A stretch of DNA of 64,000 bases from Ridgeia piscesae (lineage: Eukaryota; Annelida; Polychaeta; Sabellida; Siboglinidae). The DNA lies in assembly GCA_025642075.2 (NCBI GenBank), contig JAODUO010000189.1, positions 357,501-421,500 of the forward strand. Direction: 5' to 3'. Positions within the stretch are counted from its first letter, which is position 1. Every line of letters starts with the position of its first letter. Made by a program: the position numbers and the translations under genes. Positions 13,501 through 55,879 of the stretch are shown here, in pieces. The notes below the pieces were generated by a model. The model had not been told where the DNA came from, made no database searches, and saw only the letters and a program-made list of their open reading frames with translations.

Positions 13501-16500
13501 TTCCACGTACCCGGTAGTTTAATGTTCAAATGGTTCCCATCAAATATCCGCTTTTACACCATATATACTGGTACAATTATTGATTTGTTATGTTCATTTC
13601 GGAAGCGAAACAGAAGCAATGGAACCAGATGCAATTCGAAAGGCAATTTGGGCCGTTACTGGTATTATAAAGCGCAATACATGATAGTAACATAAGCCCT
13701 TTGTGCAATTCAAATGATATGGTTTGGTGGAATGAACGTGTGTGCTGGCATTACAGTCCTCTATGTGGTTTGGTTTCATTAAATTATTAGGACGGCTGTT
13801 CTTGTCCTATTTGTCAACGACATAAATGCGGGATCCATCACTTGCTTGGTGACTGACGCGTTCAATCTTTGACAAAGTGCCACACCAAAGACTACTACTT
13901 AAACCAAAGGCCCATGACATAGGAAATGGAATGATCAACTGGATAGAAAAATGGCTTATTGATAGAAGACAAAGAGTAGTAGTTGATGGGGAGGTTTCAA
14001 ACTGGAAAGCGGTTTTGAGTGGAGTACCGCAGGGATCAGTACTGGGACCTATTTTATTCTTAATATATATTAATGATTTGGATGATGACATAACAAGCAA
14101 GGTGTTGAAGTTTGCGGACGACACAAAAGTGTTTAGGAAAATTAAAAGTGATGCAGATAGACAGCATTTACAAGGTGATCTTAATAAGTTGATAGAATGG
14201 TCTGAGAAGTGGCAAATGCTGTTTAATTTTGGAAAGTGTAAGTGCCTTCACACAGGACATGGGAATGAAGATGTACAATATACAATGGGTGGTACTGTAC
14301 TAAATACTACCTTAAAGGAAAAGGACTTAGGGTTAACTATTAGTGCTGACATGAAGGTATCAGAGCAGTGTGAATTGCAGCAGCGAAGGGAAACCAAATT
14401 ATTGGATTAATTAGGCGAAATATAGTGTACAAAGAAAAAGAACTAATAATACCGCTGTATAAAACAATAGTTAGGCCTCACTTAGAATATTGTATATAAG
14501 CATGGAGGCCATATCGCAAGAAGGATATTGATATGCTAGAAAGAGTACAAAGGAGAGCAACCAAAATTATACCAAAACTCAGGAATATTAGTTATGAAAT
14601 GCGTCTAAAAGAATGTGGTTTAACAACACTAGAAACCAGAAGTTTGAGAGGAGATCAGATTGAGGTGTTTAAAATATTGAATGGATATGAAAATATTGAC
14701 AGAAATATTTTTTTCACAGTCAAAGAAGAGAGAACGATAGAGGACATGGAGTTACATTAGCAAAGAAGCAGTGTAGATTAGATATTAGAAAAATTTCGTT
14801 TTCACAAAGAACAGTAAACGAATGGAACAGATTATCAGCTGATTGTGTAGGTGCTAGTAGTGTTAATATATTTAAAAATAAAATCGACATATACCTAAGA
14901 CGGGCGGGGTATACTTAGATAGATAGGTTGAACTCTCGATAAGCCAAATGGCTTCTTAGTCCACCTGCCATCTAGAGTTGAATCTGTAGATGGCAATCTT
15001 GTTAAATCTTGTTAAACTTAAGATAAATTATCAACAAAATATGTATAGGCATAAAATGTCTTGTAAATCGAAAGCAAACACGACGGATTGAGCCAGGAAG
15101 ATCGCACGATTTCCATAAGATTAAAAAGAAGACAAAACCGCAAACACGGTCACGGATTGGACATGTGACAACTTCTTACAATAATTAGAGCGCAGTGGCT
15201 CAGGGGTAGTGCTTCGGACTCTCGACTAAGAGAACCCGGGTTTGAACCCTGTGCTGCGGTGTGAAACAATGGGCAAGTTTTGTCACTGTATATTGTTGCA
15301 GTTTACTCAGGTGTATGAATGAGTACCTGGCTACAGACGTTGGTGGATATTTGTACGAGCAGCCTTCGCGTATTAGTTGCAGCGTGACTGGATGCTTCCC
15401 AGAGAAGTTGAGATGGTGTTTGATTGAACAGGGCTGCCAGGGAAAAGTGTAAAGTGCTTTGAGCTGTCCCCTGGACTGGACACTGCGCTATATAAAAACT
15501 CACCTGTTACAATGACCCCGTCTATGACCCCGTCTCTGTCTGTCCAGTTCCGTCGACGAAGACGTCACCGACGATCAACCTCTACAAAATCCCGCTCACG
15601 TGTCTCGCCGGTCAGATGTCCAGCGAGAAGCCGATCACGTGCCCGCAGATGGCGCTACCGCAGACGCTACTGGCGCCCCTGGTGAGCGTGCCGGAACAGA
15701 CGCACACGACGTCGACGACGTCGACGACACAGCACAGTCCACTGGTGAGGACGAAACGGCCGGGGCCGGCGAGTCACCCGCCCGCCACCACTCACCTGCC
15801 GGTTGAGGTAGGAGCGCCTCACACTGCCCTCTTTTCCTCACCCGGCGTCTCGTAGACCCGTGTAGGCGTCGATGTGGTGGTCAAAGTTCGGTTCATACGA
15901 GACGCACGTTTTGATTCGCCAGGTGGGTTGCGCAACGAGATAGTTTTCGACCAATGAGTAACGAGCATATGTCCACGTGGACAGCCACTGTTTATACGGT
16001 ACACGTCCCGTGTTTACTTTTTACACGCAGTGAAAACAAGTATTGGTTAGTATTCTGTTAAAACAAGACGCCGGTGTTTCAACTTCAGTTTTACAGTCTG
16101 TAATGCTCGATAATGCTATACGCATTTTATCTTAACGAACTAAACAGAATATTAAAAAATTTGTAACTACGTTTTTGCTCGTTACTCATTGATCGAAAAA
16201 TGTCCCGTTGCGAAACCCACCTGGTGAGTCACAACGTGCACGCGGGACCATTGCGCATGCCTATTTACGTAACATCTGGTGGATATAGCGGGAACTAGAG
16301 AGCGCCCCTGTTGGTAATTTTGTGAGCTACAAAACGTTTAAGGTGTTATATGGTTTTAAAAAACCGCTCCAGCGGAAATAAAATGATCATCGTCGTGGAT
16401 CTGTTTGGACGAGATACTATGTAACAAACCATTTATACCCCGCCATGTCGCTAGGGACAATTGGGTCCACTTCAATCACGCAAGGACTGCACAGATATCC

Positions 16501-17793
16501 GCCAGGAAAGGTTCCGTGAAATAATTAACGCACTATATTTTGGTGGAATTGTTTGGCAATAAAATGTTCTAAATTGATATCATACCTGCTATGAGTGCCA
16601 TCTAGTTCCAAATAATCCGCTTGTGACTTTTTCTAATCCCACCAGGGGTGATTACGCTATTCCGAGGGATAAAGGGATATACGGGAATATATTTTAATAT
16701 CGTTTAATGCTTGGTCTTGCTCGTGTGTGTGTGTGTGTGTGTGTGTGCGTGCGTGCGTGCGTGGGTGCGTGCGTGCGTGCGTGCGTCCGAGCGTACGTGT
16801 GAGCGTGTGAGCGTGTCTGCGTAAGCGCTACCGTGCGTGCGCATATGAATGTGTCTGCGAGCACATGTGCGCGTGTCCGATATAATTAATAAAGACATTT
16901 GCACTCCATAAAAGTATTTTCGTCTTTAAACAACCTGCCCTTACGATTTACTCAAATATCACACAATTGTATTATTAGCTCTGTAAACAAATATTTAGAG
17001 CAACCTGATGTATAATAGTAAATTTCGGGTTAGGTTTTATATTCAACTATTTAATAGGAGTGTCCGGTACTAAATGCAAAATTGTAAATACACTGACCAG
17101 TAGTCTGGTAATATGGAAACAATTCAAAATATGTTATTTACATATGATTTAAACTAGAAAATGGCCATTTGTATATTTTTGGCACTTTGCATTTCATTTC
17201 ACGTCTTTGGTCAGCTTTTTTATTCATGTGTACTATATTTAATTTTGTTGTACACGAGATCATGAGTTGTGTGACGGATATTCTTCTTAGGACACAATAC
17301 GTTGAAATGAATTGTAGTTATAAGCATCACATGCGCAAATATTTACGTTCCGGGGTAACATTCCTCCATCGAGGCATGAGCCCGTCCTCTCGGTGGGGAC
17401 ATCCCGGTCTGTCGCTCATAAAAGAAAGACATAAATAGGGTATCCTTATTTAATTTGTTATTTCAAATTCGGCCTCAGGCTCAGAGCCCGTCAGCGTCTC
17501 TACCCTATTCTGGGCTAAGGCCGCCCTGCCGGTCACATTGGCAGTCCGTAAATAAACTAGGCGGAGTTGAGGGGTTGAAAAGTGCTAGTCGTAGCCTGGT
17601 TGATCGAGGCTACCCGATCTTAGACTTAGCTCGCATGTCTTCTCTTCTATAGGACATAAAAAATCGCCACGACTCGAATTCCTCCAGCAGCGATTCTGGT
17701 ATCCTCTTGAATAGGAACCTCAGTGAGACGAGCCCGCCTATCAGCCCATTCTTCTCGACGTCTCTCGACGATGAAGAATCGGCCATCGTCTGA
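173..17793 (+). CDS. GARNL3: GARNL3-type Rap/Ran-GAP and CNH domain protein, C-terminal 604 residues in 15 exons (5' part outside window)
   Basis: Joined exons: 173-279, 1097-1212, 1757-1864, 2717-2794, 3258-3369, 3871-3969, 4613-4726, 5229-5392, 9442-9594, 10059-10125, 10463-10543, 11773-11891, 12201-12297, 15548-15807, 17653-17793. Every junction is AG/GT and every phase agrees, giving 604 codons and a TGA stop. Residues 1-74 match the end of a Rap-GAP domain (FGPPLP, FRDFLLVK, FAQKRQRTL). Residues 75-136 are a basic linker. Residues 137 to about 445 match the CNH domain of GARNL3 (PWEPQCF, NKLEKTKGCHLYA-like segment, IDIYEDDEAELLLCYN, VCAFPYIMAF). Residues 446-604 are Ser/Thr/Pro-rich and end in an acidic tail. 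Family knowledge: Rap-GAP domains stimulate GTP hydrolysis by Rap-type small GTPases, and CNH domains are beta-propeller-like interaction modules. The catalytic part would lie upstream of the window, so GAP activity cannot be judged here. Assignment to GARNL3 rather than Rap1GAP rests on the CNH domain and the recognisable linker. Confidence 0.93.
280..1096 (+). other. GARNL3 intron a
   Basis: 817 bp of AT-rich sequence. I see no repeat, element or extra exon. Confidence 0.8.
1097..1212 (+). CDS. GARNL3: GARNL3 exon b
   Basis: It encodes LINGEKAAFNTPVFAQKRQR and then LEMLIRSLYQEHMPENSK. The acceptor is ATCCAG and the donor GTGAGT. A reading frame remains open upstream of the acceptor, but the spare base of exon a and the LINGEK homology fix the start at 1097. 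Confidence 0.92.
1213..1756 (+). other. GARNL3 intron b
   Basis: 544 bp with nothing recognised apart from short A runs. Confidence 0.8.
1757..1864 (+). CDS. GARNL3: GARNL3 exon c: linker
   Basis: 36 codons in phase 0, including NMLNRRAFSDLIPEN and RRKEEARQLEFVRVGQ. This linker is typical of GARNL3. The acceptor is TTTTCAG and the donor GTAAGA. Confidence 0.92.
1872..2165. repeat. Degenerate GTT/ATT trinucleotide repeat
   Basis: About 290 bp of interrupted TTG/TTA triplets inside GARNL3 intron c. It gives open frames coding runs of I, V and L that are not genes. Confidence 0.9.
2448..2644. repeat. ACGC/AC microsatellite
   Basis: A run of ACGC units (2452-2500) grades into CA-rich sequence up to 2640, in GARNL3 intron c. 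Histidine/threonine and cysteine/valine open frames here are artefacts of the repeat. Confidence 0.95.
2717..2794 (+). CDS. GARNL3: GARNL3 exon d: linker
   Basis: 26 codons, SLKLKTILKGDAPTSLATSG followed by ALLKQQ. The acceptor is TTTTGCAG and the donor GTATGT. Confidence 0.92.
3032..3257 (+). repeat. Tandem repeat of about 80-85 bp ending at a 3' splice site
   Basis: Three copies run through the end of GARNL3 intron d. Each contains GTCACGTGACAATACA-like sequence followed by TGCTGATTGGT. Copies 1 and 2 end GATTGGTATAG and GATTGGTACAG. Copy 3 ends GATTGGTTGCAG, which is the real acceptor of exon e. Confidence 0.88.
3258..3369 (+). CDS. GARNL3: GARNL3 exon e: start of CNH domain
   Basis: It encodes PWEPQCFLLDFPYDIICGDS and on to SSGIFVLE. 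The acceptor GATTGGTTGCAG is the last copy of the tandem repeat that fills 3032-3257. The donor is GTAAGC. Confidence 0.93.
3370..3870 (+). other. GARNL3 intron e
   Basis: 501 bp with a short GT-rich stretch near 3545-3580 and nothing else recognised. Confidence 0.75.
3871..3969 (+). CDS. GARNL3: GARNL3 exon f: CNH domain
   Basis: It encodes GTAPRIIFDKSVSVKQLNVV and HGLLIFLADK. The acceptor is GTTGCAG and the donor GTGAGA. Phase 1 at both ends. Confidence 0.92.
4080..4165. repeat. (TA)n microsatellite
   Basis: Nearly pure TA dinucleotides in GARNL3 intron f. Confidence 0.97.
4273..4557. repeat. (TAC)n trinucleotide array
   Basis: About 285 bp of TAC triplets with scattered TAT and CAC variants, in GARNL3 intron f and 56 bp before exon g. 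All frames are open on both strands (poly-T, poly-V, poly-L), which explains the long low-complexity open frames here. Confidence 0.97.
4613..4726 (+). CDS. GARNL3: GARNL3 exon g: CNH domain
   Basis: It encodes GKESRICMFRLTDFEGEE and KSDCKEHKLEKTK. The last segment is close to a conserved GARNL3 stretch. It lies 56 bp after the end of a TAC trinucleotide array. The acceptor is TGCGCAG and the donor GTGATA. Confidence 0.93.
5015..5210. repeat. 33-bp minisatellite, about 6 copies
   Basis: The unit begins CTTACGTCGAGTGACATATG and ends CCAATGAGCTTGA. The period of 33 is a multiple of 3, so it makes an 11-residue repeat in open frames on both strands. It ends 18-20 bp before exon h of GARNL3. It is not a CRISPR because there are no spacers. 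Confidence 0.95.
5229..5392 (+). CDS. GARNL3: GARNL3 exon h: CNH domain
   Basis: It encodes GCHLYATSRPGGSHLRMVIS, then VGKRLLVYAWKHSS and ITEEFQFVR. The acceptor is ATCCACAG and the donor GTCAGT. The 3.8-kb satellite intron follows. Confidence 0.92.
5475..9303. repeat. 25-bp satellite array, about 150 copies, in GARNL3 intron h
   Basis: Unit of 25 bp beginning CATCCCATGTAGTTCCATTC and ending TCGTC on the plus strand. Most copies are identical. Variants include ACGTCC, AATTCTA and GTGTAG forms, and a few units are shortened. Because 25 is not a multiple of 3, the frame rotates, and all three minus-strand frames read through the same 25-residue peptide cycle (MELHGMDENG, TTWDGREWNY, MGWTR) for up to 631 codons. 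Low variation suggests recent expansion or ongoing homogenisation. No gene is supported. Confidence 0.97.
9303..9395 (-). mobile_element. tRNA-like head of a SINE (family 2), between satellite and exon
   Basis: On the minus strand it reads GCGCAATGGC, then CTCGACTAAGGAAACCCG and ATTCGAATCC. This parallels the head of the family-2 SINE at 15187 (GCGCAGTGGC, CTCGACTAAGAGAACCCG, GTTTGAACCC), including a B-box-like site. The body is missing. Confidence 0.7.
9442..9594 (+). CDS. GARNL3: GARNL3 exon i: CNH domain
   Basis: 51 codons in phase 0, including VPQLMTLVDAVGDDNQICIA and YKNQFDLINEKNGDTLQLYQ. The acceptor is TTCCCAG and the donor GTGAGT. It begins about 140 bp after the satellite ends. Confidence 0.93.
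9595..10058 (+). other. GARNL3 intron i
   Basis: 464 bp of AT-rich sequence with nothing recognised. Confidence 0.8.
10059..10125 (+). CDS. GARNL3: GARNL3 exon j: CNH domain
   Basis: 22 codons plus one base, VNIVSAIDIYEDDEAELLLC then YN. It is strongly similar to the IDVYEDGEAGLLLCYN segment I know from vertebrate GARNL3. The acceptor is TTTCCAG and the donor GTAAGT. Confidence 0.93.
10126..10462 (+). other. GARNL3 intron j
   Basis: 337 bp with nothing recognised. Confidence 0.8.
10463..10543 (+). CDS. GARNL3: GARNL3 exon k: CNH domain
   Basis: It encodes HISHFQKLSEESSHEFDFHW and NSQPKAI. The acceptor is TTTTTTCAG and the donor GTGAGT. Phase 1 at both ends. Confidence 0.9.
11158..11378 (-). 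mobile_element. tRNA-derived SINE, family 1, copy in GARNL3 intron k
   Basis: Read on the minus strand, the head has GGTCGCGCGGTAGAGCGCCG (A-box region) and GGTTCAATCCC (B box). The body has CTTTCGGAAGAGACTAAAAG and GGGGAAGTAAAAGATCCCAC, ending near CCTGTAGTGGACTC. The same body occurs at 25382 and 27676. From memory, the CTTTCGGA..GAGAC..TAAA..GGTCC stretch resembles a central domain shared by SINEs in many animals. The rest of this intron (10544-11157 and 11379-11772) shows nothing recognisable. Confidence 0.9.
11773..11891 (+). CDS. GARNL3: GARNL3 exon l: CNH domain
   Basis: It encodes VCAFPYIMAFTPDTVEIRLI and INGSLVHTMTIPELFLVTSK, the most conserved C-terminal CNH segment. The acceptor is TGCCGTCAG and the donor GTGAGT. 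Confidence 0.94.
11892..12200 (+). other. GARNL3 intron l
   Basis: 309 bp with nothing recognised. Confidence 0.75.
12201..12297 (+). CDS. GARNL3: GARNL3 exon m: end of CNH domain and start of tail
   Basis: It encodes CDIYFGSTAPDVGPLSSPTT followed by KEFTFSPPASPS. The acceptor is TTTGCAG and the donor GTGCGT. The CNH domain ends near the DIYF motif, and Ser/Pro-rich tail sequence begins here. Confidence 0.9.
12917..12988. repeat. 9-bp minisatellite
   Basis: About 8 copies of a GTGGCCTCA-type unit (variants GTGGCCTTA, GTGGCCTCG) in GARNL3 intron m. Confidence 0.9.
13800..14935 (+). pseudogene. Truncated non-LTR retrotransposon reverse transcriptase (CR1/Jockey-like), decayed
   Basis: A 3' fragment inserted in GARNL3 intron m on the same strand. 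Recognisable RT blocks are GVPQGSVLGPILFLIYIND (about 14020-14075) and the catalytic KFADDTKVF (about 14108-14134). These are followed by the thumb and C-terminal region: PHLEYC near 14475, MLERVQRRATKIIPKLR from 14533, and FKNKIDIYLRRAGYT ending about 14918. The reading frame is broken after about 14375, by a stop near 14498 and again near 14740. The 5' end is lost and no endonuclease domain is present. Family assignment rests on style of sequence only. It is a dead element, not a host gene. Confidence 0.9.
15187..15510 (+). mobile_element. tRNA-derived SINE, family 2, longest copy
   Basis: The head has GCGCAGTGGCTCAGGGGTAG and the B box GGGTTTGAACCC. The body includes GAGTACCTGGCTACAGACG, GCAGCCTTCGCG and AAAGTGTAAAGTGCTTTGAG. 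The 3' end reads GGACTGGACACTGCGCTATA. It ends about 37 bp before GARNL3 exon n. Related copies lie at 24198, 41728, 58655 and 61601. Confidence 0.88.
15548..15807 (+). CDS. GARNL3: GARNL3 exon n: tail, with three possible in-frame 5' splice sites
   Basis: It encodes TINLYKIPLTCLAGQ (compare NLYKIPLRNLVG in vertebrate GARNL3), then a Thr/Pro-rich stretch ending LPVE. Candidate donors are GTGAGC after 15681, GTGAGG after 15744 and GTAGGA after 15807. All leave phase 0 and all are compatible with the last exon. I chose the longest form because the final VE joins DIKNR in the next exon much like the EIKEI segment of GARNL3. Confidence 0.82.
15904..16239. mobile_element. 336-bp MITE-like element with 63-bp terminal inverted repeats
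   Basis: Left end 15904-15966 starts GCACGTTTTGATTCGCCAGG. Right end 16177-16239, read in reverse complement, starts GCACGTTGTGACTCACCAGG. Both arms end in GACCAATGAGTAACGAGC or GATCAATGAGTAACGAGC. The middle has no coding capacity. No convincing target-site duplication was found, so the superfamily is unresolved. It lies in the last GARNL3 intron, about 100 bp after exon n. Confidence 0.85.
16720..16795. repeat. GT/TGCG microsatellite
   Basis: (TG)n followed by TGCG units in the last GARNL3 intron. Apart from this and the MITE-like element, 15808-17652 holds nothing I recognise. Confidence 0.95.
17653..17793 (+). CDS. GARNL3: GARNL3 last exon with stop codon
   Basis: Acceptor TTCTATAG, then 46 codons starting DIKNRHDSNSSSSDSG and ending FSTSLDDEESAIV before TGA at 17791-17793. 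The serine cluster and the acidic, hydrophobic end resemble the C-terminus of vertebrate GARNL3 (FSDEDIIDLK). The phase matches exon n. Confidence 0.85.
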   Translation, partial: DIKNRHDSNSSSSDSGILLNRNLSETSPPISPFFSTSLDDEESAIV

Positions 17794-20700
17794 CGACACC
17801 GCAGTGCACAAAACGAACGGTTGGCGTGACCGGAGACAAACAATGGCGTACGGTTGTAGCGGCTCCATCTGGCGACGAACGGCGGAAAAGCGGCTCCATC
17901 TGGCGACCACCAAATGATTCGCACAGTTGACGCACCACCTGGCGACCGATCGTGTGTTGTTGAACAGACGCTGGTTTGCAGGCGGCAAGTTGGTTAACAA
18001 TGCAAAACTGGACAGTTAAAACAATTAACTGTTTGTGCAATATCATGTGTTAATTAAGACAGTCGTGCCAGTAACGTGAATGGGTCAGCGGAGATTTGAG
18101 GTTCCTGTGACTGAAGTCTATCTGTGCGGTGGGGAGTGTCGTCTTCCTTACGTGAATCACTGAATGACGTGCGGCTTCGATCGATCTGCCAGATCTTACA
18201 AATGCCAGTGACAAGTTGTGCCAATCTTGAGTCGATTTGACACGTCACAACCCATAGAAGCGTTACAATGGTCCATGCGTATAATGTGTCTCTATACTAC
18301 GTGTGTCTGGTGCAAGCCGGGTACCAAGCAGAGAGTGACGGCGCTACAGGGCAGAACGCTGGATAGGACATCGCCAAATTCTGCAACAGCCTGTTCAAAT
18401 TATAGGCATTAACCATGCCGAACGATATGTTTACTTTCTGGTCTAATCACGAAAATTATCATATAAAGCCACGAAACGTCTCCACCCAAACCAATTTTCT
18501 AAATACAACGAGAAAGGTACGCCGTCGTTTAAAGATCACAATTTATAAATAAGAAAATAAGTTGGTTCGCGCCGTGTTTTGCAATGTTTCGTTTCACATA
18601 ATTCCGTACGGCGTCGCTACTGTAAGTCAGCAAATCATTTTAACCGTTGTTGGAAATCGTAAGGCCATTTGACATATAAGTTATGGTAAATGAGAAATTT
18701 GGTGGCTGTACTGTAGTTGGTCGTTTTTAAGGTTATGTCAGAAAGTATAATATCACCACAATAATTTTACAAATGCCAACAAGCCATATCATGACTTACT
18801 GTCTACAACATGACAAGAATTATAGAACCGATGTTAAGTTGATCCGTATTTCATAACAGTTAGCACAACAGGTGCCAAACATTGGTACGTCTTGAAAGAT
18901 GGATGTGAACATGTATGTACAGTTATTTTCTTATTCATTTAGCTGTTGTTTGTATTACCGTGTTTCTGTTGTGCAATATTTAATATCTTTTCCCGGCATC
19001 AGCAAATTGTTTACCGATTAATATGTATGTGAACATAATTTAGTGTAATTGTTATTACTGTTTTGTCCTGCATATACAAGGTATTGGATATACAAGAAAA
19101 GCCAACACACGAAACAGGGCATTTTGTAGAATACCTTCCAGCCCATCTCTCGTGTACACGTTGAAGGTGGTGTAACTACTGATCTGGTTCGTGCATAAAC
19201 CATTGTGATTATATGTAAAGTTCATGCACAAAGCCATTTTGTTGAACTGCCGAATTTATTACCCATTTATTTTCTCTGGTCATCAATAAATGTGGACAAT
19301 AATACACATATAGCGTTCTTCGTTTTTCACTATAAAGTCTGGTTTGTTAACCAAAATCTGTTATCTTTACTACTTCAGGAAACTTAGCCACTAAAATGTC
19401 TCATTATTATTGGGCTACTTTTGGGCTCTTTTTAATTTATTTATTACATTTGATCAAAATTATCTAGCATGTCGTAATGGAATCAAGATTCTAGAAACAG
19501 GATAAATTCTTGGTACATGACAACAACCATGGAACATTTCAAAGAGTCTTTATTAATTAATACCTGTTACATTTATTCAAGGCAATCTGATAAAACTGTT
19601 AACAAACAAAAGTAGCTGTGACAACTTAGTTACTCAAATTAGTCCTAGTCAAGTGGTAACTCGACAGAGAGGTTGCTGGCGCCGTCGTGTCCATACAATT
19701 GAGCTATAGCACAACACTGAAATGAGAGTCTCATCCTCGGCACTGCCACCGGGCGCAGCACTCGCCAACCTGTTCACATGGCAACACAACCAACCGATCA
19801 TAACCAACAGATGGTTGGCTGGCTGGATGCCATCACGGTAAGCGGTAGCAGTCGTTGCGACAGCAGGCGAATTAAGTTCGCCAACCTCGTGGAGTCACAG
19901 TGAAGCGTTTGATGAAGACGGCCGCAGTGCCTGCCAGGCTGTCCGCGCCGAGTCGACGCGAATGCCATGCTACGGTAGGAACCTCAAGGTTTCTGCACAC
20001 TAACTATAACTTACTTCTAACTGTAACAGATTAAAGCTAATAACCACAGTACACCATCACCAACTGCATTGATACACGACTACAGCGAAAAACCAAAAAA
20101 CAACTGTAGCAGATCGTCGCTGCCATCTGCGGAAGTGAATCACATTTCTCTTGTCGTTTATGCGACGGCTACTTTTGCTTGTTGCTACTGGCAATTTGAC
20201 GCCTCTTGATTGACTCAGAAATTGCTGTTCTAGCGAGAGGAGGGTGGTAGCATGCTTAATTAAATCTGTCCGCGTTACAATTTAAAATTGCATAGCAAAC
20301 GCTTGCCTGACCGACGCCAACCATGTGTCGAGTGTGCACAAATCTTGCCACGGCGTAAACGGCTAATATCTAGGTAAAGAGACCCTTATAAAACTGCCAT
20401 AACGACACAGAGAAATGGGGGTGGACCTCAGCGGTAAGGGGCGTGTGCACACAGCGAGTGCACGTCCAGGTGGGTGGGGTACAACAGACGATGGCAAAGG
20501 GCCAAAGTGGAGAGAGCGTGCTGCAAACGCGGCGGTGGCGACGGGAATACTAGGGCACACACGCACACTACCCGACAAGAAAGCTGGTTACAAAGTCCAC
20601 GATGGATGAGCTAGTCTCCACAGCAACTAATATAGCAATACTAGCAGTCTCAATGATATACACATATAATACATTCGTGCCAGCGAGAGAAAACACTAGC

Positions 20701-21664
20701 CCCCTCCCCTTCCAAGGACAGTCCGACTACATGCTACCTACAAGAATCACATACGGCAGCCTCAAATACGTGCGACTAATACGCGTGACCTATCAAATAG
20801 GATAAAACATGAAGAGAAAACATTAAAAAAACAAAGGTGACTGACCCATTCCATGCTAGAGTGCGCTACTAGTGTCAAAACCGATCGCTGCTATTCCGAG
20901 TACATGCGACGCCATACAACATTCAAACTAGTTTCCCTGGTGGTACACAGCACCCGTTAACATATGTCCTGCATGTTCCCTTTGCTTATCATGCCGCAAC
21001 GCGTGATATACAAGTATATCTACACCTCCTGCCAATATACAGCTGGACAAGAAAGAGACATTGCTTGCAATCCCCACTACACTTCCAAATCCAGTCACTC
21101 TTACTACCGTCATCAGATTGTAAACAAACATAGGACAAATAAAAAATCCCGTCCAATGCGGCACGGGTGCTTCGCGTCGACCGCGAAGCCTCGTAACGGT
21201 GAATTCAGCTACACGCAAAAACATGATTTACATGATGTAAGATTGAAAAACATACCTGCCTGTATTGCACACAGACACACGCACACACACTCGCACACAC
21301 ACACGCACGCTCACGACGGGGCTACTTTCTATGTGGCCAACGGTCATCAGTGCTATATACGGCGCCACGTCCACGCAAGCGATGACGCAAGCGAGCTGGA
21401 CGCCACCTACTGGTGTCAGTAGCAGTGAGAACCGCGACCGAGTGATTTCCTAGCGGGCCGCGGCACTACGTCATCGTATGGGAATGCTGCTGTGTAGCCA
21501 TTTATTGAGAGAGGTGCCGACAAAGTCATTGTGCAGGTAGGACTGGCTGACGGTGGCCGCGGCTGACGACATGTCCTGGAAGGAGGAGGCATCAACGATG
21601 ACGACCCGTTGCCAGCGACAACGGCATCGCCTCTGCTGCAGACATTGAAGACTGGCAGAGGGCG
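17794..21664. other. Gap between the 3' ends of GARNL3 and the Na+/K+-ATPase gene
   Basis: 3.9 kb with no supported gene. It should contain the GARNL3 3' UTR on the plus strand. A 19-bp direct repeat (AGCGGCTCCATCTGGCGAC) occurs at 17858-17876 and 17889-17907, just after the GARNL3 stop. An AATAAA at about 19285 on the plus strand is a possible but distant poly(A) signal. A short CA-rich run lies at 21270-21310. Open frames here are short and have no recognisable features. Confidence 0.7.
21501..21506 (-). terminator. Candidate poly(A) signal of the Na+/K+-ATPase gene
   Basis: AATAAA on the minus strand, about 160 nt past the stop codon. Position and sequence fit a poly(A) signal, but cleavage is not shown. 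Confidence 0.5.
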
Positions 21665-55404
<33,740 letters not shown>

Positions 55405-55407
55405 TTT

Positions 55408-55480
55408 GAAAGAAGGGCGGGACTTAGTGACGATGTTTGCACGTGAACGGCTACTGCCAATCAAGGTGTGACGTCAATGC
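55408..55480 (-). promoter_or_regulatory. Candidate proximal promoter of the Na+/K+-ATPase gene
   Basis: Within 75 bp upstream of the ATG lie a full CRE palindrome TGACGTCA (55469-55476), a CCAAT box (CCAAT on plus at 55457-55461), an E-box CACGTG (55440-55445) and a GC box (CCCGCCC on minus, about 55415-55421). CRE/ATF and Sp1 sites are known to drive the human alpha-1 gene. No TATA box is visible. The transcription start is unknown. Confidence 0.55.
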
Positions 55481-55879
55481 CATTTCGCCTGAAACCGAGG
55501 AGAGCAGGTGCTTTCATAAATAATAGCACAATGGTTATGAGTAGTTAGCGCCGTTAAAATAGTGTATTTTAATAATAATAATAATAATAAGTAATGGTTT
55601 GATGTTGTTGAAACAGCATTATTACGATGTTCATGTAGAATTATGTTATGCTTCGAATTATATTGTGACCATTCGACTACTGTTTAGAAGGTCAATGGGC
55701 GGTGTGCTAGCTCTGCAGTGCAGTCTGGATGCTGTTTCATGGAGATCGACATAGCCTACCGCGATTTTTATGTGTGTACGGGAGTTTGTATGTTCGTTTG
55801 TATGCGTGTACGCACTACGCAAGTGTACAAGTATACGTCTGCATATACGTGTAAGCGTGTGCGCGTATGGACGCCTTAT

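Noticed and set aside
13877..14410. A functional reverse-transcriptase gene
   Set aside because: It is 5' truncated with at least two frame breaks and an internal stop; it is a dead retrotransposon copy.
15187..15260. Possible tRNA gene
   Set aside because: It has A- and B-box-like sites but does not fold as a full cloverleaf by eye, and it is followed by a SINE body repeated elsewhere. The same applies to the heads at 11330, 9303 and 27676.
20415..20609. 64-codon plus-strand frame between the genes
   Set aside because: No homology that I recognise, no splice or regulatory context, and the length is expected by chance.
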